In this document: one piece after another, positions 17,635 through 26,023 of the stretch
How positions within the stretch are numbered: the first letter of the stretch is position 1
How the letters are laid out: each line of letters starts with the position of its first letter
Assembly (NCBI RefSeq): GCF_009184545.1
Contig: NZ_QJOW01000009.1
Coordinates: forward strand, 1-54,759
Reading direction: 5' to 3'
DNA length: 54,759 bases
Origin: Halosegnis rubeus
GTDB lineage: Archaea; Halobacteriota; Halobacteria; Halobacteriales; Haloarculaceae
Translations under genes and position numbers: made by a program
Notes under the pieces: generated by a model
Database searches by the model: none
Seen by the model: only the letters and a program-made list of their open reading frames with translations
Told to the model about the DNA's origin: nothing

Positions 17635-20532
17635 ATGAGTGACTCCGCCGAATCTCGCGAGCAGTCGGTGTTCGACCGGCTCCGCGAGGTGTATCATATC
17701 CCGCTTTTAGCACTCGCCGTGCTGTTCGCGGCGTGGGTGCGCACGCGCGGGTGGCAACAGTACGCCACCGACGACGGCATCCTGTTTGCCAGCAACGACC
17801 CGTGGTACCATTATCGCGCCGTCCAGTACACCGTCGAACACTGGCCGTTTACCATCGGCTTCGACCCCTGGTCCGGCTATCCGGAAGGCGTCGCAGTCGG
17901 CCAGTTCGGCACGCTGTTCGACCAGCTCATCGCCACGGCCGCACTCGTCATCGGACTCGGTAGCCCGAGTGAACAGACCGTCCAGATGGTCCACCTGTTC
18001 GCGCCGGTCGTCTTCGGTGCCCTCGCACTCCTTCCCATCTACGTCCTCGCGCGTGGTCTTTCCGACCGGACTGGTGGACTCGTCTCCGTGCTCTTCTTGT
18101 CACTCGCGTCGGGCGCGTTCCTCCAGCGCGGTCTCGTCGGCAGTTCCGACCACCACATCGCCGAGGTGCTCTTCTTCGCCGTCGCCGCTGCGACCGTCGC
18201 CGCGACGCTCCGTGTCGCCATGGAAGAGAAACCCATCTTCGAACTCCTCGCCCAGCGTGAGTTCGACGCCCTCCGTCGCCCGCTCGTCTGGGGATGCCTC
18301 TCCGGACTCGCGCTCGCGCTGTACGTCTGGACGTGGCCGCCGGCCGTGTTCTTCGTCGGGCTGCTCGGTATCTTCTTCGCGCTCGCCGCCTCGCTGTATC
18401 AGGTCCGCGGGGTCAGCCCCGACCACGTGCTCTTCGTCGGAGCGATTATGGGTGCCGTCTTCGCGCTGCTCACGCTGGTCACCATCGACGTGTTTACTAT
18501 CGACGCGGTGAAGCTCTCGCTGCTCCAGCCGCTTCTCGGCATCGGGCTCGCTGCCGGCTGTGGCTTCCTCGCCGCGTTCGCTCGCCTGTGGGACGACCGA
18601 GACGTCGACGCGCGACTGTATCCGCTTGGCGTGCTCGGCGTGGGCGTCGTCGGGCTCGGCGCGTTCGCGCTCGTGTTGCCGGAGACGTTCGACTACTTCC
18701 TCGGGCAGGTGTCGCGCATCTTCGGCTACACCGCGACCGAGGAGTCACGGACCGTTCAGGAGGCTCAGCCGATTCCGCTCAGCGAGGTTGGCACGCGATT
18801 CTACCAGAGCTTCGGGCTGGGATTCTACGTCGCGCTCGTGGGCGTGGCCGTGGCGCTCTACCGGCTCGCCACCGACGACGAGCCTCGCAGCGACGTGCTG
18901 TTCGTGCTCGTGTTGTTCGTCGGAATGTTCCTCGCCACCATCACACAACAGCGGTTCGGCTACTACCTCGCGGTGCCGGTCGCGGCGCTCACCGGCTACG
19001 CGGCCGCGTTCTCCTTCGGCATCGTCGACGTGCGCGAGCGAATCGCCGCCATGGAGCAGCCGACGGCCTATCAGGTGATGGCAGTCGTGACCGTCCTGCT
19101 CGTCGTCGCCGCCCCGCTTGCCGTCGGCACGATTTCCCAGCAGACGCAGGCAGGGACGCAACGCTACAACGCGGTCGATATCGCGCAAAGTTCCTCGAAC
19201 CCCGGTGAGGTGACCCGGTGGACGGGGACGCTCGACTGGATGAACGAGAACACGCCGGCAATCGGTGCCTACGGCGACGGGACGGCGAGCGACCTCGAAT
19301 ACTACGGCACGTACGACCGCACCGACGACTTCCAGTACGACGAAGGCGAGTACGGCACCCTCGCGTGGTGGGACTACGGCCACTGGATCACCGTCCTCGG
19401 CGAGCGAATCCCGAACGCGAACCCGTTCCAGCAGAACGCCGGCTACGCGGCCGACGTGCTGCTCGCGCCCGACGAGGAGACCGCGACCGGCCTGCTTGAC
19501 AACGGCAACGGCGAGGAGACTCGCTACGTCATGGTCGATTACCAGCTCGGGATGCCTGGCACGCGTAAGTACAGTGCCCCAACCAGATTCACCGAGTACG
19601 ACGTGAGCGCGACGGAGCTTCAGCAGTACATCTACACGGCCTCCTCCATCGACCAAGTCATCGAACAGCAGGACAACAGCCTCGCACGGACGCTCACGCT
19701 GTTGAGCTCACAGCGCGCCTACGAGAGTCTCCGCGTCCGCCTGTATCAGGGCCACGGGAGTCGCATGTCGCCGATCAACGCCGACGGTAGCGTCACCGTC
19801 TACGACTGGGACCTGAACAGTGGTATCCCAGTCGCCTCACAGGGGAACCTCACCCGGCAGTTCGCCAACATGAGCGCCGCACAGGAGTTCGTCGAGGAGG
19901 ACGGCACCGCACAGATCGGCGGCGTGCCGGGCACCCCGACCGAGACCGTCGAAGCGCTCGAACGGTTCCGGCTCGTCCACGCGAGCAGCGAGTCGTCCGC
20001 ACGTGACCCGCGACGCGCCGCAGTCAAGACCTTCGAACGCGTTCCCGGTGCCGAGGTGACCGTCGAGGGACCCGCCGAGACGACTGTCACCGCACAGGTC
20101 CAGATGAACATGACCGCCCGCGAGCGCCAGCGGCCGACGGTCGTCGACGGGCAGGTCCAGTACGCTAGCACCGGCGAGCCGGAGACGTTCGTCTACGAAC
20201 AGCAGGTGACGACGAACGCCGACGGAGAGGCGACGTTCCGGCTCCCGTACTCGACGACCGGCTACGAGGAGTACGGCGTCGATGCCGGCTACACGAACGT
20301 CAGCGTCCGTGCCGCCGGTCCGTACCAGTTCACGACGCCGACCGAGACTGACGAGGAGACGCTCGTCACCGACCGTTACAACGCGACGGCAGACGTGACC
20401 GAAGGACAGGTCCTCGGCCAGGAGGACGGCTCCACGATTACGCTCGAACAGACGGTCATTGACCGGCCCGAGGGCGCACAGGAGTCGAACACGACCGAGA
20501 TGATAGCCCCAACGCCCGAACTCTCGGGGTAA
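17635..20532 (+). CDS. aglB: Oligosaccharyltransferase AglB
   Basis: The product has 965 residues. A multi-helix N-terminal half of 11-13 segments contains the first catalytic acidic motif in FASNDPWYHYR near 55 and the GSSDHHIAEV loop near 180. A soluble extracellular domain carries the STT3 signature WWDYGHW near 577-583. AglB transfers the lipid-linked glycan to Asn in Asn-X-Ser/Thr sequons on the outer membrane face. The C-terminal third is beta-rich with many acidic residues. ATG 17635 was preferred over 17578 because a TATA-like GGCTTATGAG lies about 27 bases upstream of it. Confidence 0.95.
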   Translation: MSDSAESREQSVFDRLREVYHIPLLALAVLFAAWVRTRGWQQYATDDGILFASNDPWYHYRAVQYTVEHWPFTIGFDPWSGYPEGVAVGQFGTLFDQLIATAALVIGLGSPSEQTVQMVHLFAPVVFGALALLPIYVLARGLSDRTGGLVSVLFLSLASGAFLQRGLVGSSDHHIAEVLFFAVAAATVAATLRVAMEEKPIFELLAQREFDALRRPLVWGCLSGLALALYVWTWPPAVFFVGLLGIFFALAASLYQVRGVSPDHVLFVGAIMGAVFALLTLVTIDVFTIDAVKLSLLQPLLGIGLAAGCGFLAAFARLWDDRDVDARLYPLGVLGVGVVGLGAFALVLPETFDYFLGQVSRIFGYTATEESRTVQEAQPIPLSEVGTRFYQSFGLGFYVALVGVAVALYRLATDDEPRSDVLFVLVLFVGMFLATITQQRFGYYLAVPVAALTGYAAAFSFGIVDVRERIAAMEQPTAYQVMAVVTVLLVVAAPLAVGTISQQTQAGTQRYNAVDIAQSSSNPGEVTRWTGTLDWMNENTPAIGAYGDGTASDLEYYGTYDRTDDFQYDEGEYGTLAWWDYGHWITVLGERIPNANPFQQNAGYAADVLLAPDEETATGLLDNGNGEETRYVMVDYQLGMPGTRKYSAPTRFTEYDVSATELQQYIYTASSIDQVIEQQDNSLARTLTLLSSQRAYESLRVRLYQGHGSRMSPINADGSVTVYDWDLNSGIPVASQGNLTRQFANMSAAQEFVEEDGTAQIGGVPGTPTETVEALERFRLVHASSESSARDPRRAAVKTFERVPGAEVTVEGPAETTVTAQVQMNMTARERQRPTVVDGQVQYASTGEPETFVYEQQVTTNADGEATFRLPYSTTGYEEYGVDAGYTNVSVRAAGPYQFTTPTETDEETLVTDRYNATADVTEGQVLGQEDGSTITLEQTVIDRPEGAQESNTTEMIAPTPELSG

Positions 20533-20539
20533 CACCCAC

Positions 20540-21499
20540 ATGGATGCACGCGCCCGTACGGACGAGGTCGGCGGCTTCCGGTCGCTGCTCGTCGTCTATC
20601 TGAAGGGTATCTGTATGGGCGCGGCCGACGCCGTCCCCGGCGTCTCCGGAGGCACTATCGCCCTCATCGTCGGTATCTACGAACGGCTCATCGGTGCGCT
20701 CACGGCGCTGTCGCCGCGCGTCCTCGCCGACCTGTCGGGACTCCACACCCGCGAGGGGCGCACGCAGTTCGCCCGACGGCTCGTCGCGATGGACGTGCCG
20801 TTTCTCACGGCGCTCGGACTCGGCGTCGTGACCGCCGTCGTCGTCATGTCTGGAATCATGCACACCGCAGTCACTGGCTACCCCATCGTGACCTACGCCT
20901 TCTTCTTCGGTCTCATCGGCGCGAGCGCGGTCGTCCTCCGAGGGGAGCTGTGGCTCACGGACCGCCGGGGCGTCACCGCTGCCGTCGCCGGCTTCTCGCT
21001 CGCGTTCGTCGTCTCCGGCGAGGCGACAGCCCCCGGTGGGAATCCGACGCTACCGTTCGTCTTCCTCGCGGGCGCGCTCGCCGTCTCGGCGATGCTCCTG
21101 CCCGGCGTCTCCGGCTCGTTCATCCTCGTGCTGCTCGGATTGTACGAGTATATGACCGAGATACCGGGGCAGTTCATCGACCAACTGCTCGGCGCGAGCG
21201 TCGCGGGGACGACTCTCCTGGCGACCGGAGTCGTCGTCGCCGTCTTCGTCACCGGCGCGCTGGTCGGGTTGCTCACTATCTCACACGCCGTCAGGTACGC
21301 GCTCGCCACACACCGACGGGCGACGCTCACCTTCCTCGTCGCGCTCATCGTCGGCGCGCTCCGCGTCCCGGCGGTTCGCGTCGCCGGCAACGTCGGACGG
21401 TGGACGCCCGGCGTCGCCGTCGGTGTGCTCGCGGCCGTCGCGGTCGGCGCGCTGCTCGTCGGCGGGCTCAACTACGCCACCGACGACCTCGCGGTCTGA
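20540..21499 (+). CDS. DUF368 polyprenyl-phosphate transporter family protein
   Basis: The product has 319 residues with about eight hydrophobic segments. Two related motifs mark the inverted halves: GAADAVPGVSGGTIALIVGI near 32 and AMLLPGVSGSFILVLLGLYE near 190. Bacterial DUF368 members (PopT) return undecaprenyl phosphate across the membrane after its glycan has been used. Here the gene starts seven bases after aglB and is on the same strand, so recycling of dolichyl phosphate left by AglB is the natural inference. Direct evidence for archaeal members is not known to me. Confidence 0.85.
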   Translation: MDARARTDEVGGFRSLLVVYLKGICMGAADAVPGVSGGTIALIVGIYERLIGALTALSPRVLADLSGLHTREGRTQFARRLVAMDVPFLTALGLGVVTAVVVMSGIMHTAVTGYPIVTYAFFFGLIGASAVVLRGELWLTDRRGVTAAVAGFSLAFVVSGEATAPGGNPTLPFVFLAGALAVSAMLLPGVSGSFILVLLGLYEYMTEIPGQFIDQLLGASVAGTTLLATGVVVAVFVTGALVGLLTISHAVRYALATHRRATLTFLVALIVGALRVPAVRVAGNVGRWTPGVAVGVLAAVAVGALLVGGLNYATDDLAV

Positions 21500-21536
21500 C
21501 CGGGAAATCTTAGTCGCGCGGGCGGCCACGACGGGC

Positions 21537-22046
21537 ATGGTCGTTCGCACCTTCGACGGGACGGAGCCACAGATTCACGAGGAGAGCCACGTCGACGAGA
21601 CGGCAGTCGTCGTCGGCGACGTGACACTCGAAGCCGACGCCTCCGTCTGGCCTAACGCAGTTTTGCGGGGTGACCACGGCGAAATCGTCCTCCGTGAGGG
21701 GGCAAACGTCCAAGACGGTGCGGTGTGTCACGAGGGCGCGACAATCGGTTCCCACGCCACGGTCGGACACAACGCCATCGTCCACGCCGCGACGGTCGAG
21801 GAACGCGCACTCGTCGGCATGGGGTCGACCGTGCTCGACGGGAGCGTCGTCGGCGAAGAGGCGATGGTCGCCGCGAACGCCCTCGTCCAGCAGGGGACCG
21901 ACGTGCCGGCGCGGACGCTGGTCGCCGGCGTCCCCGCGGAGGTGGTCCGCGAGTACGAGGAGTCGCCGTGGGCGGCCGCCGGCGACCGGTATGTCGAACT
22001 CGCCGCGCGCCACGCCGAGACGAGCGAGCGGGTCGATTCCCCATGA
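21537..22046 (+). CDS. Gamma-carbonic anhydrase-like hexapeptide protein
   Basis: The product has 169 residues. It is a left-handed beta-helix built from hexapeptide turns (VGDVTLEADASVWPNAVLRG). The three zinc-ligand histidines fit VCHEGATIG and VGHNAIVHAA near 62-85. The C-terminal helix packs against the trimer. It could hydrate CO2 or bind another metal-dependent substrate, since many family members have no measured activity. A GAAATCTTAG element about 30 bases upstream suggests its own promoter. Confidence 0.85.
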   Translation: MVVRTFDGTEPQIHEESHVDETAVVVGDVTLEADASVWPNAVLRGDHGEIVLREGANVQDGAVCHEGATIGSHATVGHNAIVHAATVEERALVGMGSTVLDGSVVGEEAMVAANALVQQGTDVPARTLVAGVPAEVVREYEESPWAAAGDRYVELAARHAETSERVDSP

Positions 22047-22076
22047 TACTTTAGCCCCCGAGACAGGGATGGAAAT

Positions 22077-22511
22077 ATGACAATTCTTGCAGCCGTCGAC
22101 GGCGATTACGAGGAAGACGAGGCGCTCCGAACCGGGTTCGACCTAGCGAACGCCTACGACGAGGAACTGCTCGCGGTCCACGTCATGCCGAACGCCGAGT
22201 TCGCCGACCGGCAGGACTCGACGCCGGATTATTTCCTCGAGGATGCGGAGGAAGCCGGGCGGAGTCTCGCACGCCGGGTCACCCGCGGGACGCTCGGCGG
22301 TGTCGGTGACACACAGTTCCGTGGAGAGGTCGGCCCGGTCGCCGAGACCATCATCGACGTGGCACACGACGTGGACGCACGGTATCTCGTCATCGGCGGT
22401 CGCAAGCGCTCGCCGGTCGGGAAGGCGCTGTTCGGCTCGAAGACGCAGACGCTACTCATGGACGCGGACCGACCGGTCGTCTCGGTGATGCGGAAAGTCG
22501 ACGAAGACTAA
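22077..22511 (+). CDS. Universal stress protein UspA family
   Basis: The product has 144 residues of one UspA domain: ILAAVDGDYEEDEALRTGFD at the N-terminus, LLAVHVMP as the central strand, and a C-terminal nucleotide-loop YLVIGGRKRSPVGKALFGSK matching the G-2x-G-9x-G(S/T) ATP-binding pattern. It is probably an ATP-binding dimer of unknown signal. A TACTTTAG element about 28 bases upstream suggests it is transcribed separately from the carbonic anhydrase gene. Confidence 0.88.
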   Translation: MTILAAVDGDYEEDEALRTGFDLANAYDEELLAVHVMPNAEFADRQDSTPDYFLEDAEEAGRSLARRVTRGTLGGVGDTQFRGEVGPVAETIIDVAHDVDARYLVIGGRKRSPVGKALFGSKTQTLLMDADRPVVSVMRKVDED

Positions 22512-22678
22512 CGCGTGTACAGTCGGGTCCGGTCGCCGCGGCGTTCGAAATAAACCTCGCGGTCGGTCCGGTTCGCGTACGCCTCGATTCTATCCGGCGA
22601 CAGTCCGGTCACGTCGACGCCGTCTGCGCCGACGAGCCACGCTGCCGGGGGTAACGACGGGCCGCTGGTGCTCGACAT
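22508..22678 (-). CDS. Small conserved-looking protein of 56 residues
   Basis: The frame starts at ATG 22678 (MSSTSGPSLPPAAWLVGADG) and ends RRGDRTRLYTR at the stop that overlaps the UspA stop on the other strand by two bases. Composition and codon use are those of a real haloarchaeal gene: LSPDRIEAYANRTDREVYF looks like a short helix and strand. No domain is recognised and no partner is certain. It is shorter than common gene-calling cut-offs. Confidence 0.55.
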   Translation of the reverse strand: MSSTSGPSLPPAAWLVGADGVDVTGLSPDRIEAYANRTDREVYFERRGDRTRLYTR

Positions 22679-22743
22679 ACAGGCCGTCGGCGCGACAGCG
22701 TAGTTAACCCCAGCCTACCCCGCGGCGAAAGTGAAAGTGAAGC

Positions 22744-22917
22744 TCAGGCGGTCTCGTTGATCGGGTCGTGTGTCCCGTTGATGTCCCACTCGTGGATGCA
22801 TGTGGCCGAACCGGACTTGCCGACGATGACCCAGTTTTCTGTCTCGTTGTCCCACTCGTCGCGGCGGCCACACCGCTCGCACACCCGCTCGGTCGGCGGC
22901 ACGAGTTCGATTCCCAT
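22744..22917 (-). CDS. HEWD family small protein
   Basis: The product has 57 residues and begins MGIELVPPTERVCERCGRRD. It carries CERC, a third Cys near 40, and the eponymous block CIHEWDINGTHDPI near 40-53. The haloarchaeal HEWD family has this size and these conserved residues. A small metal-binding fold using the Cys/His set is likely but not proven. It lies between two plus-strand genes and is transcribed on its own. Confidence 0.8.
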   Translation of the reverse strand: MGIELVPPTERVCERCGRRDEWDNETENWVIVGKSGSATCIHEWDINGTHDPINETA

Positions 22918-22997
22918 ACACTACGCTCTGCTCGCAGTCTGCTTCAACCCTGCGGCGTGTCGAGACCACTATACCTCGTCGGGTCCAAGCGAGGACA

Positions 22998-23555
22998 ATG
23001 CGACGACGACGGCTGCTGGCAACGCTCGGTGCCGGAGTCACTACCGGTCTCGCTGGTTGTGGGACGGACGGTGGCACCTCGACACCGGCCGCGTTCGCGT
23101 ACTCCGTGCCGGCGTTCGACGGTGGGACGATTCCGCCCCGCTACACCTGTGACGGCGACGGTATCTCTCCGGCCGTCGCGGTCGAGCGCGTCCCTCCCGA
23201 AACGACCTCGCTCGCGTTGAAGCTCACCTTCCCGAACGACATCGGCTCGCAGGTGACGCTGTGGACGGCGTGGAACATCCCTCCGGACGTCGGTCGGATT
23301 CCGGCGGCTGTCGCGACCGGTGACCGCCCCGATGAGCTCGGCGGCGGCGTACAGGGGACAAACGAGCGCGGCGACGTCGGTTACCTGCCGGTGTGTCCAC
23401 CGCCCGGTGAGTCGTACGACCAGTGGTTCACGTTGTACGCCTGTCAGCGCGACATCGAACTAGACCCGGGCGCGTCGCGGGACGCGCTCGAAGAGGAGTT
23501 GGAGTCAGCGACGCTCGCCTCGAAGCTGACGATGGCGAGCTACCGGCGGCGGTAG
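22998..23555 (+). CDS. Lipid-anchored YbhB/YbcL (PEBP) family protein
   Basis: The product has 185 residues. The N-terminus MRRRRLLATLGAGVTTGLAGC combines a twin-arginine signal with a lipobox (LAGC), predicting export as a folded protein and lipid anchoring. The mature part is a phosphatidylethanolamine-binding-protein fold with PPRYTCDGDGISPAVAVERV and YDQWFTLYACQRDIEL. Ligand and role in archaea are unknown. A TATA-like ACTATACC about 27 bases upstream gives it its own promoter. Confidence 0.85.
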   Translation: MRRRRLLATLGAGVTTGLAGCGTDGGTSTPAAFAYSVPAFDGGTIPPRYTCDGDGISPAVAVERVPPETTSLALKLTFPNDIGSQVTLWTAWNIPPDVGRIPAAVATGDRPDELGGGVQGTNERGDVGYLPVCPPPGESYDQWFTLYACQRDIELDPGASRDALEEELESATLASKLTMASYRRR

Positions 23556-24014
23556 CTACTCGAAGTCGGGGAGGTCCTCCGGCGGCTCGAAGGAGGACTC
23601 CCAGTCGATGTACTCCGATTTCAACACGTCACAGACGAGCTGACCGAACTCCGTCAGCCCGGCGTTGATACGCGACACGCGCGACCACGACTCCAGTTCC
23701 GGGTGAAGCTCGCGCTCTTTCCAGTCTTCGGGTAGCCCGGGGGCGTGATAGCCGACGCGGTCGGCGAAGTCGTCCCAAAAGAAGTCGAACTGACTCGTCA
23801 AGCCGAGGTCGCGTACAATCTCCCAGTCGGCTTCTTCGACTGGCGTCGTCTCTATCCACTGTTCGAAGGCGTCCTCCCACGCTCCGTCGTAGAGCAGTTC
23901 CTGTAGCTCCTCGCGGCGATACTCGTCGCTTTGCGGGTCGGCGTCGTCGTAGCTGCCGGCGTCCTGTCCGACGGCGAGTTCGGGTACCGGCGGCGCGGGC
24001 ACGTCGAGGGTCAT
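23556..24014 (-). CDS. Conserved haloarchaeal protein of unknown function
   Basis: The product has 152 residues, beginning MTLDVPAPPVPELAVGQDAG. It is acidic and mainly helical, with repeated aromatic/acidic blocks (QFDFFWDDFADRVGYHAPGL) and an ELHPELESWSRVSRINAGLT block. Similar proteins of this length occur in other haloarchaea without assigned function. The start at 24014 was chosen over 24047 because the conserved N-terminus begins there. Its 3' end abuts the PEBP gene's stop. Confidence 0.65.
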   Translation of the reverse strand: MTLDVPAPPVPELAVGQDAGSYDDADPQSDEYRREELQELLYDGAWEDAFEQWIETTPVEEADWEIVRDLGLTSQFDFFWDDFADRVGYHAPGLPEDWKERELHPELESWSRVSRINAGLTEFGQLVCDVLKSEYIDWESSFEPPEDLPDFE

Positions 24015-24084
24015 ACCCGGCGTTGCGCCCCCGCGGCCAAAACCCACCCGGATGTTTTAGCGCCCCGGCCCCGGTAGCTGTGGC

Positions 24085-24525
24085 ATGTCGACCGTACTCG
24101 TGCCCTACGACGAGTCGCCGATGGCCGAGCGGGCCTTCGAGCAGGCGCTCGATGACCACCCGGACGCGACGATACAGCTGTTGTACGTCCTCGATTTCGC
24201 CGCAGCGAGCTACGGTGCACCGATAGAGGGCGGCGCTGGGAGATACTTCCAGACGTGGGAGACCACCCGTCGCGACGGCGCGGAGTCGCGCTTCGAGCAG
24301 GCCCGCGAGCGTGCGGCCGACCACCCAATCTTCACGGGTCGTATCGAAACAGCAGTTGAGAACGGCCCGCCGGCGAAAACTATCGTTAAGCACGCGGCGG
24401 ACATCGACGCCGACGCTATCGTCATTGGGAGCCACGGTCGTACGGGACTCTCTCGTGTCCTCCTCGGCTCGGTCGCCGAGTCGGTCGTCCGCCGCGCCCA
24501 CTGTCCGGTGGTCGTCGTCCGGTGA
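24085..24525 (+). CDS. Universal stress protein UspA family
   Basis: The product has 146 residues of a single domain. TVLVPYDESPMAERAFEQAL starts the fold, LLYVLDFAAASYG follows, and the ATP loop is VIGSHGRTGLSRVLLGSVAE near 112-131, a clean G-2x-G-9x-G(S) motif. It is coupled to the next gene, whose GTG overlaps its TGA, so its signal may modulate the PfkB kinase or they simply share a promoter. A TGTTTTAG element sits about 28 bases upstream. Confidence 0.9.
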   Translation: MSTVLVPYDESPMAERAFEQALDDHPDATIQLLYVLDFAAASYGAPIEGGAGRYFQTWETTRRDGAESRFEQARERAADHPIFTGRIETAVENGPPAKTIVKHAADIDADAIVIGSHGRTGLSRVLLGSVAESVVRRAHCPVVVVR

Positions 24526-25478
24526 CACCACCCCTCGACACCCTCGCCGGGCACGTCGTCGCCTGTCCAGACGGGAGCGTCGACAGCTACACCCACCTGT
24601 ACGACGGCTCCGAGCGGCTCACGAGCCGGGACGAACTCGCGTCCCGGCTTCGATCGGGCGAACGCTCCTTCAGCGTCGAGCCACAGCGGACCGTCCCGGG
24701 CGGCCAGGCGGTGAATGTCGCGCGTCAATCCCACGCGCTCGGGGGCGACGTGACGCTGTTCGGTCACTGTGGCGCCGAAACGCTCTCGTTCCCGTTCAGC
24801 GTCGAGTCACTCGGCGCACCGTCCCGCGTAACGGTCCGCGCGTTCGACGGTGAGGACCTGATGATAGCCGACGACCCCGATGCCTTCGACAGCTGTGACG
24901 CGGCCCGGCTCCGTCAGGTAGGGCTGTACGCCGCGCCAGCCGACGCAGTCTTCGTCGGGAACGCTGTCTCGGTTGTACATATTCCTGACATCCTCCGGGA
25001 GTTCGCCGCCGGCGAGACCCCGGTCGTCTTCGACCCCGGGCCGATTACCGGTATCGCGGCGTCGCGAGCGGAGACGCTGTGTTCGGCGCTCGGTGACCTC
25101 GCCGACCGTCGCCCCGTCGTCGTCAGCCCCAACGCGGCGGAGACGACCGCGTTCGCCGAGGCGCTCGGCCTCGACGCCGGTGGCGATGTCGCCCCGCGGC
25201 TCCGGGACCGACTCGGTATCGACGCGTTCGTCGTCCACGACCACCCGACAACGCGGATCATTACTGACGAGGTGCGACGACTCGACACGCCGAACGTCGA
25301 GCGAACGAGTCGGACGGGCGGCGGTGACGCGTTCGTCGGCGGGCTCGCTACCGGGCTGGCGAGCGACTGGTCGGTCGTCGACGCCGCGAGACTCGGGACG
25401 TGGTGTGCGGCCCACCGAGTCAGTGGGGGACAATTCGGTGGCTGCGAGGCGGTCGCGTCACTCCGCGAGCGTGTCTGA
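24522..25478 (+). CDS. PfkB-family carbohydrate kinase
   Basis: The product has 318 residues with a GTG start overlapping the UspA stop. The ribokinase fold shows the N-terminal VPGGQAVNVARQSHALGGDV sugar-binding block and the catalytic TGGGDAFVGGL anion-hole motif near 266-276. Its aspartate is the expected base. Substrate is unclear: the family covers ribokinase, 1-phosphofructokinase, KDG kinase and nucleoside kinases. The C-terminal HRVSGGQFGGCEAVAS closes the ATP site. Confidence 0.85.
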   Translation: MTPPLDTLAGHVVACPDGSVDSYTHLYDGSERLTSRDELASRLRSGERSFSVEPQRTVPGGQAVNVARQSHALGGDVTLFGHCGAETLSFPFSVESLGAPSRVTVRAFDGEDLMIADDPDAFDSCDAARLRQVGLYAAPADAVFVGNAVSVVHIPDILREFAAGETPVVFDPGPITGIAASRAETLCSALGDLADRRPVVVSPNAAETTAFAEALGLDAGGDVAPRLRDRLGIDAFVVHDHPTTRIITDEVRRLDTPNVERTSRTGGGDAFVGGLATGLASDWSVVDAARLGTWCAAHRVSGGQFGGCEAVASLRERV

Positions 25479-25937
25479 GATGTCCGAGAGCTGCTCGCGG
25501 CGTTGGTTCAGCGCGCGCTCTCGCAGCGCCTCCTCGTTTGCCGTCTCGCAGACGAGGTCCGGAACGGTCGTCGGTGTGCCGTCCTCGTCGAGCGCGACGA
25601 ACGTCAGGAAGGAGGTGGTCGTCGCGCGCGACTCGCCGATACGTGGGTCTTCCGCGCGCACGTCGACGCGCACGTCGATGCTCGTCTCGCCGGCGTTGAA
25701 GACGTACCCCTCGATGACGGCCACTTCGCCGAGGTCGATTGGGGAGAGGAAGTCAACGTGGTCGATAGAGGCGGTGACACACTGATTGCCGGCGAACCGC
25801 ATCGCCGCGACTGCCCCGCAGATATCCATCCAGTGGAGCACTGCACCGCCGAGCGCGCGTCCGAGGTTGTTCGTGTCGTCTGGCAACAGCAGCTCCGTCA
25901 TCTCTGTGAAGGAGTCGGTGAGTCGAGCGTAGTCCAT
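25458..25937 (-). CDS. Acyl-CoA thioesterase, hotdog fold
   Basis: The product has 159 residues. The motif NNLGRALGGAVLHWMDICGAVAA is typical of the YciA/acyl-CoA hydrolase group, with the catalytic Asp in LHWMDICG near 37. The DHVDFLSPIDLGEVAVIEGY strand and a C-terminal charged helix follow. It hydrolyses acyl-CoA thioesters, but chain length cannot be inferred. ATG 25937 was chosen because upstream residues are unrelated to the family. Its 3' end overlaps the PfkB gene's 3' end by 21 bases. Confidence 0.88.
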   Translation of the reverse strand: MDYARLTDSFTEMTELLLPDDTNNLGRALGGAVLHWMDICGAVAAMRFAGNQCVTASIDHVDFLSPIDLGEVAVIEGYVFNAGETSIDVRVDVRAEDPRIGESRATTTSFLTFVALDEDGTPTTVPDLVCETANEEALRERALNQRREQLSDISDTLAE

Positions 25938-26023
25938 AGGGGTCGGTTGCTCCGGTCCCGAAAGGTGGTTGCGGTTCGGCCCGTCCCCCCGATTTGAAGT
26001 GTCGAAGTAGCGTACTGAATACA

